Shown here: piece after piece, positions 22,016-34,819 of the stretch
Numbering within the stretch: the first letter of the stretch is position 1
How the letters are laid out: each line of letters opens with the position of its first letter
Assembly (NCBI GenBank): GCA_036320915.1
Contig: JAXBDG010000002.1
Location: 1,488,001-1,552,000, forward strand
Direction: 5' to 3'
Length of the DNA stretch: 64,000 nt
DNA from: Linnemannia elongata
Taxonomy: Eukaryota > Mortierellomycota > Mortierellomycetes > Mortierellales > Mortierellaceae
Program-made: the position numbers and the translations under genes
Notes under the pieces: model-generated
Seen by the model: only the letters and a program-made list of their open reading frames with translations
Told to the model about the DNA's origin: nothing
Databases searched by the model: none

Positions 22016-25000
22016 TTAAGCAGCCTTCTTATTAATAGAGTCCAAGGATGCAACGGTCCTTCCCAACTCATTGCCGGGCGTCAAGTACGAGATATCATCC
22101 CAAGGATGTCTGTACAATCCCTGCTTGAGCCTCTTCTGGTCCAAGAAGTGTCCAATGAATCCAATCGTCCTGCCCAACACAAACAGTCCATTCAACGTTC
22201 CAATCTTGATATACTCCTCGGCCTCCTCCCTCGTGAATGCGTTCGAGTTCCTCAACAGGTCCACAAACAGGATACCAATCGCTCCGTCAACGTTCAGGAT
22301 CAGGTTGTCCTTCTTCGACGTCGTGATAGTCTCAACCGCCAATGCATAGTCCAGCACTGGCGTGGCGGGGAAGTGAGTCTTGGCGTAGTTCTTGATAATC
22401 TCTACACGGAGATCGGGGTTGGTGCGAGACTTGATCTTGTGGCCAATACCCAGAATCAACTTGTTCTGCTTCCTCATCGACGACACAAACTCGCGGGGCG
22501 ACAACGACTTGTCGTATGCAGACGAGAACTGCTCAGCGGCTCCATCAAGAGCTCCTCCGAAACGGTCTCCAATCGTCAACAGACCAGCGCACAGGGACGA
22601 GACAAGGTCCTTGCCAGCGCGAGCAGTGACAATGGTGTTGTGGGCTCCAGAAACGGCAGGACCGTGGTCGGCAGTCAACATAAGGACCATCTCGATAAAC
22701 TTGCAGGCATAGTCGGGAAGGCGGCGCTTGAACCAAAGGAGCGAAAGGACTCCTCCGATACCGATGTCCTCCTTGAACACATCCGAGATCCTCATGCCAG
22801 CATACAACAGCTCCTGTCCACGGTCATCGCAAATGGTCGACACGAACGAAGCAGGCTTGCGGACAAGTCCCAACTCCTGGGCCCACGAATAATCGATGGG
22901 GATCTTGGGCGTCTCGGGCTCAGAGCGGACAATAATGGCACCCTTCTTGACCAACTGCTGGTAGGTCTGGCTCAAGACCAAGGGCAGCTTCTCGAATGTC
23001 TCGGGGACAATGACACCAGCAGCGCGGAGGGCACGGTTCTTGGCATCGGCAGTCTCCAAGTCAGACTGGGCCAAAGCTCCGGCGTGTCCAAACTGAACCT
23101 CGGTCGCAAACATCTTGGCACAGGTACCAATGCACCAGGCAATGACGGGCTTGCGAATGGTTCCGTTTTTGATCGCCTCGCAGACACGGTACTCCTCCAC
23201 ACCTCCGACCTCTCCCAAAAGGACCAACATCTTGCATCCAGGATCCTTCTCGTAGCGGAGCAAATGATCAATAAAGGTCGATCCAGGGTAACGATCTCCT
23301 CCAATGGCAACTCCCTCGTAGACACCGTCGGTCGTGCGCGAGATGATGTTGTTCAACTCGTTCGACATTCCTCCAGACTTGGACACATAGGCAACCGAAC
23401 CAGGACGGTACAACTTGGACGAGACAATGTTATCCATCATTCCTCCAGTGTTTCCAATCTTGAAGCATCCAGGCTTGATGCCTCCGACAGTGGCTGGTCC
23501 AATCACCAAAACGTTGCGCTCCCTGGCCTCCCACAGGATCTGGCGGGCACGACGCTCTGGGACACCCTCAGCAATGATCGAAATGGTGCGGATCTGCTTC
23601 GAGTGCTTGAAGATCTCCCGGGTCGAGTCGTAAACCGAGCGGCACGAGGCAAAGTTGACAACAGTGTCGACCTCGGGGAACTTGGCAATAGCCTCATCCA
23701 ACGAGGTGAACACGGGCAACAATGTCTCCTTGGTGCCCCAGTAGAACTTTTGGACATGAGCGCCTCCAAAGGGATACACCATAGCAGCGACCGAGGGGAC
23801 CTCACGCTTGCAGATAAAGTCAAAGTCGAGCATACCTTGGACGGCACGGGGCTGCATTCCATAGATGAACGAGCGAGTGTGGGCGGTGAAAGGCGTGTTC
23901 TCGTCGTGACCACTCTCGGCAGCATCCGCGTTCTGCTCCTGGAAGTAGGTCATCCTCTCTTCCAATGGGGGTGGCGAAGATGCACGTGAGCCGCCGTTCA
24001 AGGGGGTGCTGTTGCCCAAGAGCTGATCCTGAAGCAAGTTGCCAGAAGATAAAGGGGTGCTGGGGGTAGCAGCTCCAGTCTGATCCAATCCCGAAGTCTT
24101 TCCAGTCAAGGCCAGGGGAACAATCTCGGTAATGTGGGTCTCAGGACCAAAGACCTGGATCTCGACACCCAAGGTCTCGCCGAGCTGGCGCATCGAGCGA
24201 AGACCCTCCTGGTAGTTGGGGCCACCGCGACGGACAAAGATGCGAACCTTGTGGGCGATCAATGGCTGCTTGAACTCGGTCAAGGCACGGACAATACCCT
24301 TGAAGGTTGAGGCGACGTTGGTAAAGTTGGCGATACCTCCTCCAATGATCAAGACTTTGCCGAGAGGGTGGATCACAGTCGAACGGGTCATCAAGTCGAG
24401 AATGGTCTTGGCGTATTCGTAGGTCTGGGTCTCTGTGGGTGCTCCTGAGTACTCTCCGTAGTTAGCCAACTCATTCGCCTGTCCCAATGCAGCAATAGCA
24501 TCACTTTTCATTTGAAAATGGAAAAATGTTAATAACCACTGCTTCTCGAACATAAGACCGCAAGCAATAGAATGAATACAAGAGCACCATGCTTACCTGT
24601 AGACGACAGAGGCTCCACCTCCGGCAACCATGGTCCAGATACGTCCGTCCTTGTTCAAAATAGTCAACTTGAGTGAGGCTCCGGTCTTGGAATCCAGCTC
24701 TTGAACATATGCCTCCTCCTTGGTCAACTCACGACCGAAGGGAGCAGGGAAATCCAATGGTGGGCCAGCATCAACACCCTGGGAGGATCCAGCGGTGACG
24801 AGTCCAATGTTCTGGGGAGCTCTGGCAAAGGCCCACTTGGGACCAGCCTCGAACTCGGCAGTCTGATCGACCTTGGCAGCCAAATCCAAGTAGTAGACCT
24901 GGGCGGGGTGCTCAGGAGTAGGGTCCAAGACGACCAAGGGGTTGATCTCGAGGTAGGTGAAGTGGAGGTCAATGTAGACGGCATAAAGGCGAGTAATAAA

Positions 25001-25929
25001 GTCGATCAGGACATCGTGCTTGACAGCTGGGACGTGGGTCAAGAGGGTCGATTGGATGGCGGTGGGGGTAGGGAAGGTGTCGGTAACCTTGACCTGGAGC
25101 TTCAATGCCTTGGCGTCGACATCGCCAACTTCGATTCCTCCCTCGTGTGTGAAGAGAATGTTATCGCCATCACGATCTGAGTTGATGCAGATGTAGTATT
25201 CGGTGTTGGCGGGGTGAGGGATAAAGGGCTCGACCAAGAAGGTCTTAAGGACACCAGCAACAGAGTCGACCTATCAAATTGAAAGAGGGGGGCATTAGTT
25301 GAAACCGGGTCATGCTAAATCCACGTAACCTCAACGAGTGCCAATTCACTGACACACTCACAGCCCCTTTTAACACTCATTGTCGAACGAAATGAAAAAA
25401 AGGCGAACCGACCGCCAATCAAGCAGGGTTTGGCTGGCAACAATTATTCCCACCCTTCTCCGCCATTATCAGCCCACTTTCAATCCTGCTTGTGCTGCCT
25501 TTTGCTGCCGGTTCCTCTTTGGATTCCAACTTTGACAAAGCGAACAATGAAGAAGACACTTACGACGACGTCCTTGCCAGCATGTGCAGCGATCCAGGTC
25601 CTGACCTGTGCCCAATCGGCATTGAGCAGCAACAGACCGCTCTTTCCACGACGCTTGATCAATTGATCGGGCTTGGCGACCAACTTGCTGGTTAACAACC
25701 AAGGGTGGATCTGCTCCAAATGGTCGAGCAAGGTCTGGACATGTTGGCCAAAGACAGTGGGCTCGGTGTTGAGGAGAGCAGTGTCGATCTTGATATGGGC
25801 CAGACGAGTGGCGGGCTGGACAAACTTGGATCCGGTGGTGGAGACGCTGGTGGCAGGGATGGGTGTGCGAAGCAACCAATGTGCCAACAACAGCTTTCCG
25901 TCGTACTCACGAACGGCCTTTGCAGACAT
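22016..25929 (-). CDS. ACLY: ATP-citrate lyase, single-chain (ACLY type)
   Basis: Cleaves citrate with ATP and CoA to acetyl-CoA and oxaloacetate in the cytosol, feeding fatty-acid and sterol synthesis and protein acetylation. Exons are 25564-25929, 24597-25270 and 22016-24503: 1,175 residues in one chain, as in animals, whereas ascomycetes use two genes. Exons 1-2 (residues 1-346) form the ATP-grasp half with [12 protein letters not shown]. Exon 3 opens with [23 protein letters not shown], then the CoA-binding and ligase domains, and a citrate-synthase-like C-terminus ([26 protein letters not shown]). The phospho-acceptor His lies in [11 protein letters not shown] at about residue 820 (codon 23084-23086). 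The linker at about residues 495-560 is longer than in animal enzymes and rich in Ser, Thr and Pro. The protein is some 70 residues longer than human ACLY (1,101). Intron donors are GTAAGT and GTAAGC. Confidence 0.97.
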
Positions 25930-27242
25930 GATGTGTTGTTATTGAAGATTAGGTATTGTTCTTTCTTTTCTGTATGACGACAACAAGAGAAGAGCAAAGA
26001 AAAGAAAAGAAAAAGAAGACTGTGAGCATACAAGGTTCGTGAACGTGGGTTTAGTATGGCTCCACTCTCTTTCTCTCTGTACATTCTTGTGTTTGCTTGA
26101 GTGTGAGAGCTACAATTGAGCTGAACCCGCGTGGGATCGTGGGCAAAAGGGAGCCCGGTTTCTGAACAACACACACCTGCACACAAAAATAAATAACTGA
26201 TCAGGTCTCTCTTTACTCTCATTGTGCCATGACAAAGTATTTCCTTTTTTCATATGTGTGTAATGCTGTGTGACAAAAAAATGGGGGTTCAATGACAAAG
26301 TGGGTGGTGTGTTCAAGATGCGTTGGTGGAGTGTGTTGCTTTTTGAGTCATGTCAGGCATTACGTCCTTGAAAGAACATGGAGAGTGGAAACGGGTAGGA
26401 CCGGGTCGCGCTTGAATGAACACCCGGTAAGCGCCAAATGGCGTAGAAGAAAGCGGAGGAGTGTGTGGGGAGGACAAGCAAGGAACCCACTCACTCACAG
26501 CATACAATTTAGTCATTGCCACCATATTGATGCTATTGCTGCACATACACACATACACACACACGCACACACATACGGAAACAGAAACAGCGCAGCTCGA
26601 AGCGAACGAAAGAAGTAAAATAAGGTCGAGTGGAGTTTTTGCGGAGGAGTGATAAATCTGTATCCGCAGTTGACTGAAGACTGGGACAAGGAAGAGAGTG
26701 CCAAGGAGTTGGGTTATGTGTTGATGGAGGAGGAAGGGGTCAAGTCGGCACAAGGGAATGAAGCAGTAGTTGTGTGTGAGAGGAATGAATGTGTGAAGAA
26801 GAGGGATATTTCGTTGTGACAGTACCTGGACCAAGGGCGTGTGGTGGACCAAGAAAAAGTAAAAGTTGAAGAAGCAAAAAGAAGAACGACTAACAAAACG
26901 AACAAAGGTTAACAAGGACTAAAAAAGAAGGAAATGCACCAATTCTTACGTACAGAAACGCGTGGACTCATTCAATCACCCACGTACACAACATAATTCA
27001 CAAAATTACAGTATGTGAATGTGAATATCTCCCAGTCCCATCAACAGCTCGCCGCACCAGGGCAGAGACCGATGGGTACCGGGGTTTCAATGTCAACCCT
27101 TGCCTTCCTCCTCTTTACATTTTCAAGCAACGACGGGTTCGAATACTTTGATTCCCATAGAACGATAATCATCAAGCTCATAACGCTGATCGGGATACTG
27201 TACATATACATTGGCAAATGTCTATTCCTACAATAACAACTA
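25930..27242. other. Intergenic: ATP-citrate lyase 5' flank and Sir2 3' flank
   Basis: Both neighbours are on the minus strand. The 1.3 kb contains an AC-rich tract (about 26545-26575) and AG/CT-rich simple sequence. Open frames of up to 200 codons are low-complexity and show no family resemblance. It presumably includes the ATP-citrate lyase promoter and leader; no definite element was recognised. Confidence 0.55.
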
Positions 27243-30200
27243 CTACTGAGAAAATAGATCGGCTTCATGGAAACTTTGTTGCGAGAGACCCGCCAGATCC
27301 TCGTCTAGACCTGCCAGATCTTCGTCATCCTCCTCCCGACTCAGCACCGACTGGGATTCAAGAAAACCGGGCGCCTGGAACGAGCCATTGGGCGTATGAA
27401 AGGACAACGTCTCATTATCGCTGTCGTCGCTCTCTCTCTTTACTCCTTCCTGTTCCTCCTCCTCCAATAGCGGATCCTCCATAATTGCGCGAAGCTCTGC
27501 ATCCGATCGATGTTCAAGCATAAAGCTATTCTCAAAGTCTTGACCATGGCCAGTCGCTGCCGAATCGTGGGACCCGTCCGAAATAGACATCGATCGCCCT
27601 TCATACACGTCTTGAGGCATCTTCTCTGAGTACTTGTCAATGATCTCTACCTCATCATCCGATCGTAACCGCTGAGAGTAATCTTGCGATGCGAATGGGT
27701 CTCCAGGATGCGCCAAGTGGATCTCCGCCAAGTCTCCTGACCTTGGTTCCGTCGTTCCTGTTGCCACGCCCGGATGAATTCCTGTCACTCCATTTACCTC
27801 ACTCGCAGCTGGCAGAGACTCACGAACAATGCCCTGACTCTCATCGGTCTCCATGGGATCTGCACTTCCAAAACGCGTTCCTTGAAAGTGTATATTCGCG
27901 TCAAAGCCCTCATCGTCCGCATCGCTACCATCGCTGCCATCGCTTTCTCTCAACATATCAAGGTCTCGTGCGAGACCCTGCTGGGCGATCTGTGCAAGCA
28001 TCACCTCGTATTCAATGTCTTCGAGACTGCCGCCTTCGAAAACGTATGTATACGGTTCGAAATGCTCCCAGTGTGCGCGACCTCCCTTGCCCGATCCATC
28101 GAGATTGGTGTTGGTGTCCATGTCTGGCACGTTAGACGTGCCGTCAGGCAATTTCTCGTGCTTCAATTCCCATCCAGCCATCCTGCAAAGCTCCGCCACA
28201 ATGGTATCGCTGTCGCCCAACAGTTGGACATCAAACTCCATGTGCGTAAGAGGCGTCCGGTTGATCAGGATTTGCGGAATTCCGGCCGGGAGCGCATCTA
28301 AAAGTCAATGTGAAACAAGTTGTTGTGTTGCGTTAGTCACAAGAAAAATAAAAAGCTTTGGTGATCGGCAAATACGATCCCGAGATGAGTGTCAATAGTT
28401 AGTTTACTCACCGATGATGCTGTTGACGGGAGCAACCTTGAGACTGGTTCCCATCACTATAAGTAAATCAACCTGGTCCCGATCCTCGTCCAGACAGTCA
28501 TGAAAGGCTGATGTGAGCTGCTCTTTGAAAAAGATGATATCAGGCTTCATCAGAGGTGGAGGTGGTGGTGCATTGAAGATAGAGTCGTCCGAGTCTGAGT
28601 CAGATTCCTCATCGGAAGAGTAATACGCCTCCCTGAACTTTGGAGCAAAGTCAGATGGGCTTGGTGGCGGGCAGACAGTGCAGTATGCCACTTCCTGATT
28701 AAAGATCGCCTCCTTGATGTCATCTCCTGGAACTTGACGCCGGCACCGCAAGCAACTGGCTGTCGCAAACGATCCTAACATTCGAAGAGACAAGTCGACC
28801 AGTTGGTGTGAGTATACAGCGGCAATTGGCAATTAGTCCGCAAATGAAGACCACCAAGACTATGATGTTACCATGGCACTGCAGGATTTTTTGGATGCCG
28901 GCTCGTTGTTCCAGCGTGTCAATGTTTTGGGTGTAGTTCCGAAGCAGTTTGCCCTTGTCCTCCAAAAGTTTGATAAAGCTGTGCGACGGACTTGGTATAA
29001 AGTTGCTAGGAAAGATCTCTCTTGCGAATGAATAAAAGATCTCGGGTCGCTTCTTGAAGAAGGAAAGGTCGAACATTTGTTGCGGATCCCGAAGGTTGAA
29101 CTCCTTAAGTCGTGAATAGATACCGTCGGGAGATCGAAAGTCAGGAATGCCGCAAGAGACCGACACTCCTGCGCCTGTGAGAACCATAATCCGCTTGGAG
29201 TCTCGAAGTAGCTGAACCACTTGTTCCAAGGTATGAATGTTTGTCAACCGTTTCCTGCGAAGGGCAACCAGCAGCTCCTCTGTCAACTTTATCATCAGTT
29301 TCCGTTCAGTCCACTCGTCGCCGTCGGTGTTCTATATTGTTTACACGCGTCAATAAAAAACATGTTTAATACAAGAACCAAATATGCAAACGCGAGCATT
29401 GACATCTGCGCATAGAGTCGTTGACTTACAAGGTCCGGATTGAATGCCGCTAGAAGTTGACGCACTGAGAAGATGTTGCCCAGAATATATCGTCCAATAA
29501 CGCGATCAATACCTATCAAGAAAATAGAAAGTGCCACGTATGTCAGAAGAAGTGATAACGTCTATAACGAACAACATACATATATCGATGTTGTCAGGGA
29601 ACATACCATAAGCTCGAGCTTCCTCGATAATCATCTCTAGATGGTCCTCAGTAAGCTCGTTGACCACATAGTCATCAGAACTATAACGGCCATCTGACTG
29701 AGAAAAGATTGGCTCGATGTAAGGTGCATCCGGCACGTTGATGTTGTCGGCATTGATCTCTGTAAAGCTGTCGTCGTCATCTTCCTCGTCAGAGGATGAA
29801 TCCACTCTGTTGCTGAACTCATCCACCGTCGTATCGGCGTCTGGTGTGTAGTCATCGTCCGAGTCTGAGCAATACGTTGCCACTGTATCTGCCAATATCT
29901 CTGTGAGGTTTCGAGCCTCCTCTGAACTGGATGTGCAGTCGCTTGGGCTCGGCGAGGCTTCCAATGCATGCTTGAGGTATCGTTGAGGGAATCCTGATGC
30001 CGAAGCGTGGTGTTGGCTGCTATGGAGGGTAACGTGGTGTTCATCCTCAACCATCATTGGAGTAGTCTCTCGGCTCTTCATCGTGACGGCGGGGCTTCCT
30101 TGCCGGCTACTGGGGTTACTAGTAATGACGCCCATGGCACGTTCTGTGAGGTGTGTCCGTCCTGTGGACGAAGAGGAGCCCAGGGTCAGGTTTCCGATCG

Positions 30201-30807
30201 CGGTCTCGCTTGATTTGGCCATGCTGTCGAGAATCGAGGAACCGTGTCGGGTAAAAGGAACAGGCAGAACTGTCTTCATCTCTTCCATTGTACGTGCCCT
30301 AACCAAAATCGGGGGAGAGCGAATATCGAGGACCGGAAGTGCCCCAGTATCAGCATCATCGAAATATGGTTCGATGATCGGCGAAGTCTGAGGGGAGAGA
30401 GGAGATTCCTGAGTGGATCTGTACTCGGACATATTGGCCTGCGAGAGCCTGGGCGAGAGGAGCGGTGGAGATGAAGTCTTTGACTTTTTCGAAGGAGGGA
30501 AGGTTCCATTCTGGGAGCTGCTTAGGAAGCCCTGGTCCTTGGCGGAGAGTGATGGATCGTAGCTATCGAGGTTTTCGGTCCGTTTCCTGCTGACGGGCGA
30601 GTCTGGACGACTTGTGCTCAGTGGGGGAGGTATCGGTAGTGGAGATGAGGAGGAGGGAGTAATTGAGGAGAGTTCGGTGTCAACCTTGAGCTGTGAGGTT
30701 GTTTTTGTAGTACTGGCGATTGTACCCTTCTGGGACAAAGGAAGATCGTCGTTGTCCTGCTGCTGCTGTTGTTGTTGTTGTTGTTGCTGCACGACTTGTC
30801 GTGACAT
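27243..30807 (-). CDS. SIR2: Sir2-family NAD-dependent protein deacetylase (nuclear SIRT1/Hst type)
   Basis: Removes acetyl groups from histones and other proteins using NAD+, typically in silencing. Five exons: 29607-30807, 29430-29512, 28872-29331, 28412-28774 and 27243-28297, giving 1,053 residues. The first 400 residues are Ser/Pro-rich with an 11-Gln run at the start and several acidic patches. About 385-428 matches the helical region that precedes the catalytic core in Sir2/SIRT1 ([20 protein letters not shown]). The core has [18 protein letters not shown] at about 481, QNID, and the catalytic His581 in LQCHG. Zinc ligands are C589, C592, C613 and C616, with a Ser/Asp-rich insertion after the second pair. 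Then come [15 protein letters not shown] and the NAD-binding INRTPL. The C-terminal 270 residues are acidic and disordered. All catalytic residues are present, so activity is expected. Length and architecture place it with class I sirtuins, not the small mitochondrial ones. Confidence 0.95.
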
Positions 30808-32356
30808 GGTCTGTGTTGTATGTGCTGATTGTTTGTTGTTTGTTGTGTTGCTGTTGTTGCTGTTTGCGAGTAAAGTGTGATTAGATTAGGCAAAGAAAGC
30901 TGTAGTTGCAATGAGCCAGAGAAGGTTAAATAGCAAAGAGTGGGGAGGGTGTGAGTGTAAATGTGTGGATGTGCGGATGTGCAGAAGCAAAGTAGCGAAG
31001 GGTGGAGGTGAGGTTGTCGAACAAAGACCTTGAACAAACAGATAAACCAAACAAAAAAACAAGCTCTTTTCAACTACTTATTTTTGAGGGGCGGGAAACA
31101 GCAAAGACTGCTTTTCTCTTGCACTACTTCTGCTCCAAGGGGCTGTCTCAAGTTCTGACTTCTTGCTTTTTGCTTGCTTGCCTGCCATCCCGCCTCAGGC
31201 TGGGTGGTTCTCTTTCCAACCGAGTCAACCGACACAGCCCCTCTCCATTATCCCTTGCCTTGTCGTGGAGTCTCACACGCGTTTCTATCATTGGATTGCA
31301 ATGTTCGCGATGCTTTCTCCCATATCCCATAAAATAGAATGCGTCCAAGAATTCTTCTTTCACGTGATGCGACCGGGCTGGACGCGTTCTCCAAGTTCTG
31401 ATAAAACGAACAGCGTGGAAAACTTTTCTTACCTTCTTCTTTCCTCTTCCTCTTCCCTTCTCCTTCCCCAACCTTCACCCCCTTCCACCTTTTCACATCT
31501 ACATTCCCCCCTCATCTGCAAGTTCGATTCTTGATTAAGCGAAACTTGATCTTGGATCTCAACCTTCAAACAAGATCCAAAAAGGTAACCTTTCGCGTCC
31601 ATGCTCGTGTCAATTGAACAACTCTTCCTCCTCTTCCCCTTATCATTATGATGATTCACGCTTTCATGCTACTTTAACCCAGCTCAATTCGATTTCCAAT
31701 GAGATCAAGCGTCCAAAACTGAACACTTCGCAAATAATACAACGTCCTGTTGATTCCATCAACAATGGTTACGATCAGTTATTAACGACTGAATGTTTAT
31801 TTGTTTTTTCTTTACAGATCAATAGGTAAAGCTTGTCGCATGCAAGGCCAATTGAATGATAGAATTGCAATGAAAAATGTCAATAATAAAAGAAAATGAT
31901 AACAACAAACAAACGATTTTGCTTGATGTATACTTGTGAGAAAGGCTTGGAAGGAAGAGGCATGATGCGTAGTATGGTCGAGGACGACCCTGATACAAGA
32001 GCACCCTACTCGACTTCGATCTTACTCATGCCCTTCTTTCAATTGATCTGCAAAGAACTCTGCAAACATGATTCATTGAACCAACAACATGGCACTCGAG
32101 AAAGGAAAAAAATCTGCAGCACTGGTCCTGTCAACTAGGCGTGCAATCGAAAGTTTGTTTTTCGAATGCGATCCTCACAAGTCTTGCAACACTCACACCG
32201 ATCCGAAAATACGGTGACGTATATTTCGCCAAATCCGGATCGCTCTTCCTTCCTTCCCCAGCCAGAGGGAGAGAAGGAGAAAAGCGAAACGCCGAAGTGT
32301 CCCATCATCACCTCTGTCTTCTTCCCCCCACTCCACTCTTCTTTAATATATACATC
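30808..32356. other. Divergent intergenic region between SIR2-like and NDUFS7 genes
   Basis: A 1.5-kb bidirectional promoter region. It holds an E-box TCACGTGAT at 31360-31368 (ATCACGTGA on the minus strand). A stretch from about 31614 to 31829 has unusually protein-like codon content for intergenic DNA and is discussed as a finding. The sequence just before the NDUFS7 start is TA-rich (about 32344-32352). Nothing else was recognised. Confidence 0.55.
31360..31368 (-). promoter_or_regulatory. E-box ATCACGTGA
   Basis: On the minus strand this reads ATCACGTGA, identical to the core at 6382-6390. It is about 550 bp upstream of the Sir2-like start and about 1 kb upstream of NDUFS7. The motif is accepted by bHLH factors including SREBP types; function here is inferred. 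Confidence 0.4.
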
Positions 32357-34034
32357 ATGCTCTCTACCGTCGGATTGCGCATGTCGGGCGCAGGTAAAGG
32401 CATAAGCACACCTCAACGCATAACCGACAACAAGGAGACACATCAAGAAGAAAAACAATACAGCAGCCCACTCAGGAACCCGGAATCGCATTCCTCCGAA
32501 CTCACAACACACTACCAAATCTCGGAGATCCTACATCTCCCTCGTCTCGGACTGTTCCGTTTCGATATACCTCCCTACATGTCCATGCGACCATCATCAC
32601 ACCCCTTCTGGCTGCTACCACAACGAACTCGACAAGCCCATGACCTCAACAACAATACACCACTGTTCGGAGGTGACCGATGATCTATCAAAAAAAAAAT
32701 CACCGACTAAAACCGCCCTATTTTCCCTTTGCAATGGTACATGTTAGCTGCTCGCACTGCCTTGAAGCCCATGGCCACCCAACAGATCCGCCACTTTGGC
32801 TTGGTCTCCGAGAAGGAGGAGCAAGGTCCGTCACACTTCGCTGTACTGATTTCGCGCACATATTGCCACGCTTTACCACCTTGGGCAGCTATGCTATGGA
32901 ACTATATTAATCTTCGATTGAACACACTTTCATTTTTGATATGTAGCCCCAGCACAGACCCGCACTATGTCAACTGCCGTCGCAAAGTCATACCCCGGAC
33001 CCATCAGCCAGCCCGCCAACGCTGTCGGTACGTTGCTTCACCGTTGAACTAGCAGGACACAAGGAAGGGTATTGGACATTTGGATTCAGGAAAGCTCCTA
33101 AGCTACAAAGAGTGCTAACCAATTTGATCTCCTTTCTCTCTACTTTATGTCCCATATTTCGCCTTCTTCATGCGCCATCTCCTACTGGATCTTGATCACA
33201 CCTGCACTACCGCTTTACAACAACCAACGACCAACGACCCACCCAAACCATGGACAATCATTTCACCCAACCATTTCAACTCCACTACAATATTTAAACA
33301 GAGTACGCTCTTTCGACTGTCGATAAGATCATCAACTGGGGTCGTGAGGGTTCGATCTGGCCCATGACTTTCGGTTTGGCCTGCTGTGCCGTCGAGATGA
33401 TGCACATGGCTGCCGGACGTTACGATCAGGATCGTCTTGGAATCGTCTTCCGTGCCTCCCCTCGTCAGTCCGATGTCATGATTGTTGCCGGTACTTTGAC
33501 CAACAAGATGGCTCCTGCTCTCCGCAAGGTTTACGATCAGGTACGGCTTGGATATGCTTTTATGGGGCGGCGGGATGTGATGTCAGGATGCTGCCATCAG
33601 GAAGGCTCCCAGGAGGTGTAAGCGTGTTACTAACGGACAATATTTGTGACACCAAAACGAACGATAGATGCCTGAGCCTCGTTGGGTAATTTCGATGGGA
33701 TCGTGCGCCAACGGAGGTGGATACTACCATTACTCGTACTCTGTCGTCCGTGGATGCGATCGTATTGTCCCCGTTGATATCTATGTTCCCGGATGCCCAC
33801 CTACCTCTGAGGTAAACATTCATCTATATGCTCTGTTGTTGCGAAGGGGAACCCCCTAGGAAGAATTGGTTGCGCTACTGGTCAACCTGAAATTTTGATC
33901 AGAAATATAAAGAAGATTATAACTAACGATCGTTCACTTTCTTTGTGTGATGATAGGCATTGCTGTACGGAGTGCTTCAGCTTCAGAAGAAGATGCGCAG
34001 AAGCCGTGTTACCACCATGTGGTACAGAAAGTAG
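32357..34034 (+). CDS. NDUFS7: NADH:ubiquinone oxidoreductase 20-kDa Fe-S subunit (NDUFS7 / NuoB)
   Basis: Core subunit of mitochondrial complex I that holds iron-sulphur cluster N2 and lines the quinone site. Six exons: 32357-32393, 32748-32825, 32947-33027, 33302-33540, 33668-33811 and 33957-34034, giving 218 residues, typical of the family. The first 60 residues, spread over three tiny exons, are rich in Arg, Ala, Ser and Thr and look like a mitochondrial presequence. The conserved body starts at [29 protein letters not shown]. The four N2 ligands are C93 and C94 (tandem), C158 ([11 protein letters not shown]) and C188 (VPGCPPTSE). The protein ends [13 protein letters not shown]. The last intron has an ACTAAC branch point at about 33921. 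The exon 2 donor, GTCCGT, is weak but the phase is right. The body is certain; the first exon could differ. Confidence 0.96.
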
Positions 34035-34819
34035 AGAAGGAAAAAGAAAAAAAAGAAGAAATAACGACACGACCCTCACTTACAACCAATACATTACATA
34101 TTACACTTCACTTTTATATCTTTTCTCTGTTGTGATGTACCTTTTCCTTGCGTCTTGTAACTTGCTGCTTGAAATGACTCTATTTGGCTTCCAATCTACA
34201 AATCTACAAACACCCTTCGCTTCCTTTCCCGTCCATATCCTGTTCTTCTTTCCCAATGGGTACAACTTGACATTTGACATTGACGAGAAACAAAATTCAA
34301 TAATGAAAACTGCTCATGTTGGTATGAATGATGCACATTGTCATTATTATTATTTTTTTTGTTTACATGAAATTTACCCCCAAATGATCGCCCAAAACCT
34401 CCGCCACACCCATTTTTTTTTTTTTTTTTTTACTTCATTATCTAACAGCCCAGCGTTTTTTTCTATTTTTGCACAAGACTTTTGTACATGTATTTTCCAA
34501 CAGATCATATTTTTATTTTATTTTATTTTTTGTTTGCCTGATTTTGCCAGCTTGTTCGTCATGCCATACCATAGGTTCTTTCACTTTTAGTTGTTTTGTT
34601 CAATGTTGTGGATTTATTCTAGGTAGTAAGCAGTGCTTATGTGTCGAGAAGGTGTGTGTGTGTGTGTGTAATGTACAAGTGTTCGTGAGTAAAAGTAAAA
34701 AAAAAAAAGGCAAGTGCAAAACGAAAAACGAGAGAAAAAAAAAAGCAAAAGAGAAATATAAAAAACTAGAAACAACTACTGGGATCCATCACCCAACCCT
34801 CAGAGAACGAAGAACTATA
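34035..34819. other. Intergenic between convergent NDUFS7 and Medusa-like genes
   Basis: Two 3' flanks facing each other over 785 bases, T-rich in the first half and A-rich in the second, with T runs near 34412-34430 and a TG tract near 34651-34668. No coding sequence recognised. Confidence 0.55.

Noticed and set aside
22004..23989. 661-codon plus-strand open frame
   Set aside because: It is antisense to ATP-citrate lyase exon 3. Strong codon bias on the coding strand leaves the antisense frame free of stops; the translation is Arg/Leu/Val-rich and matches no family.
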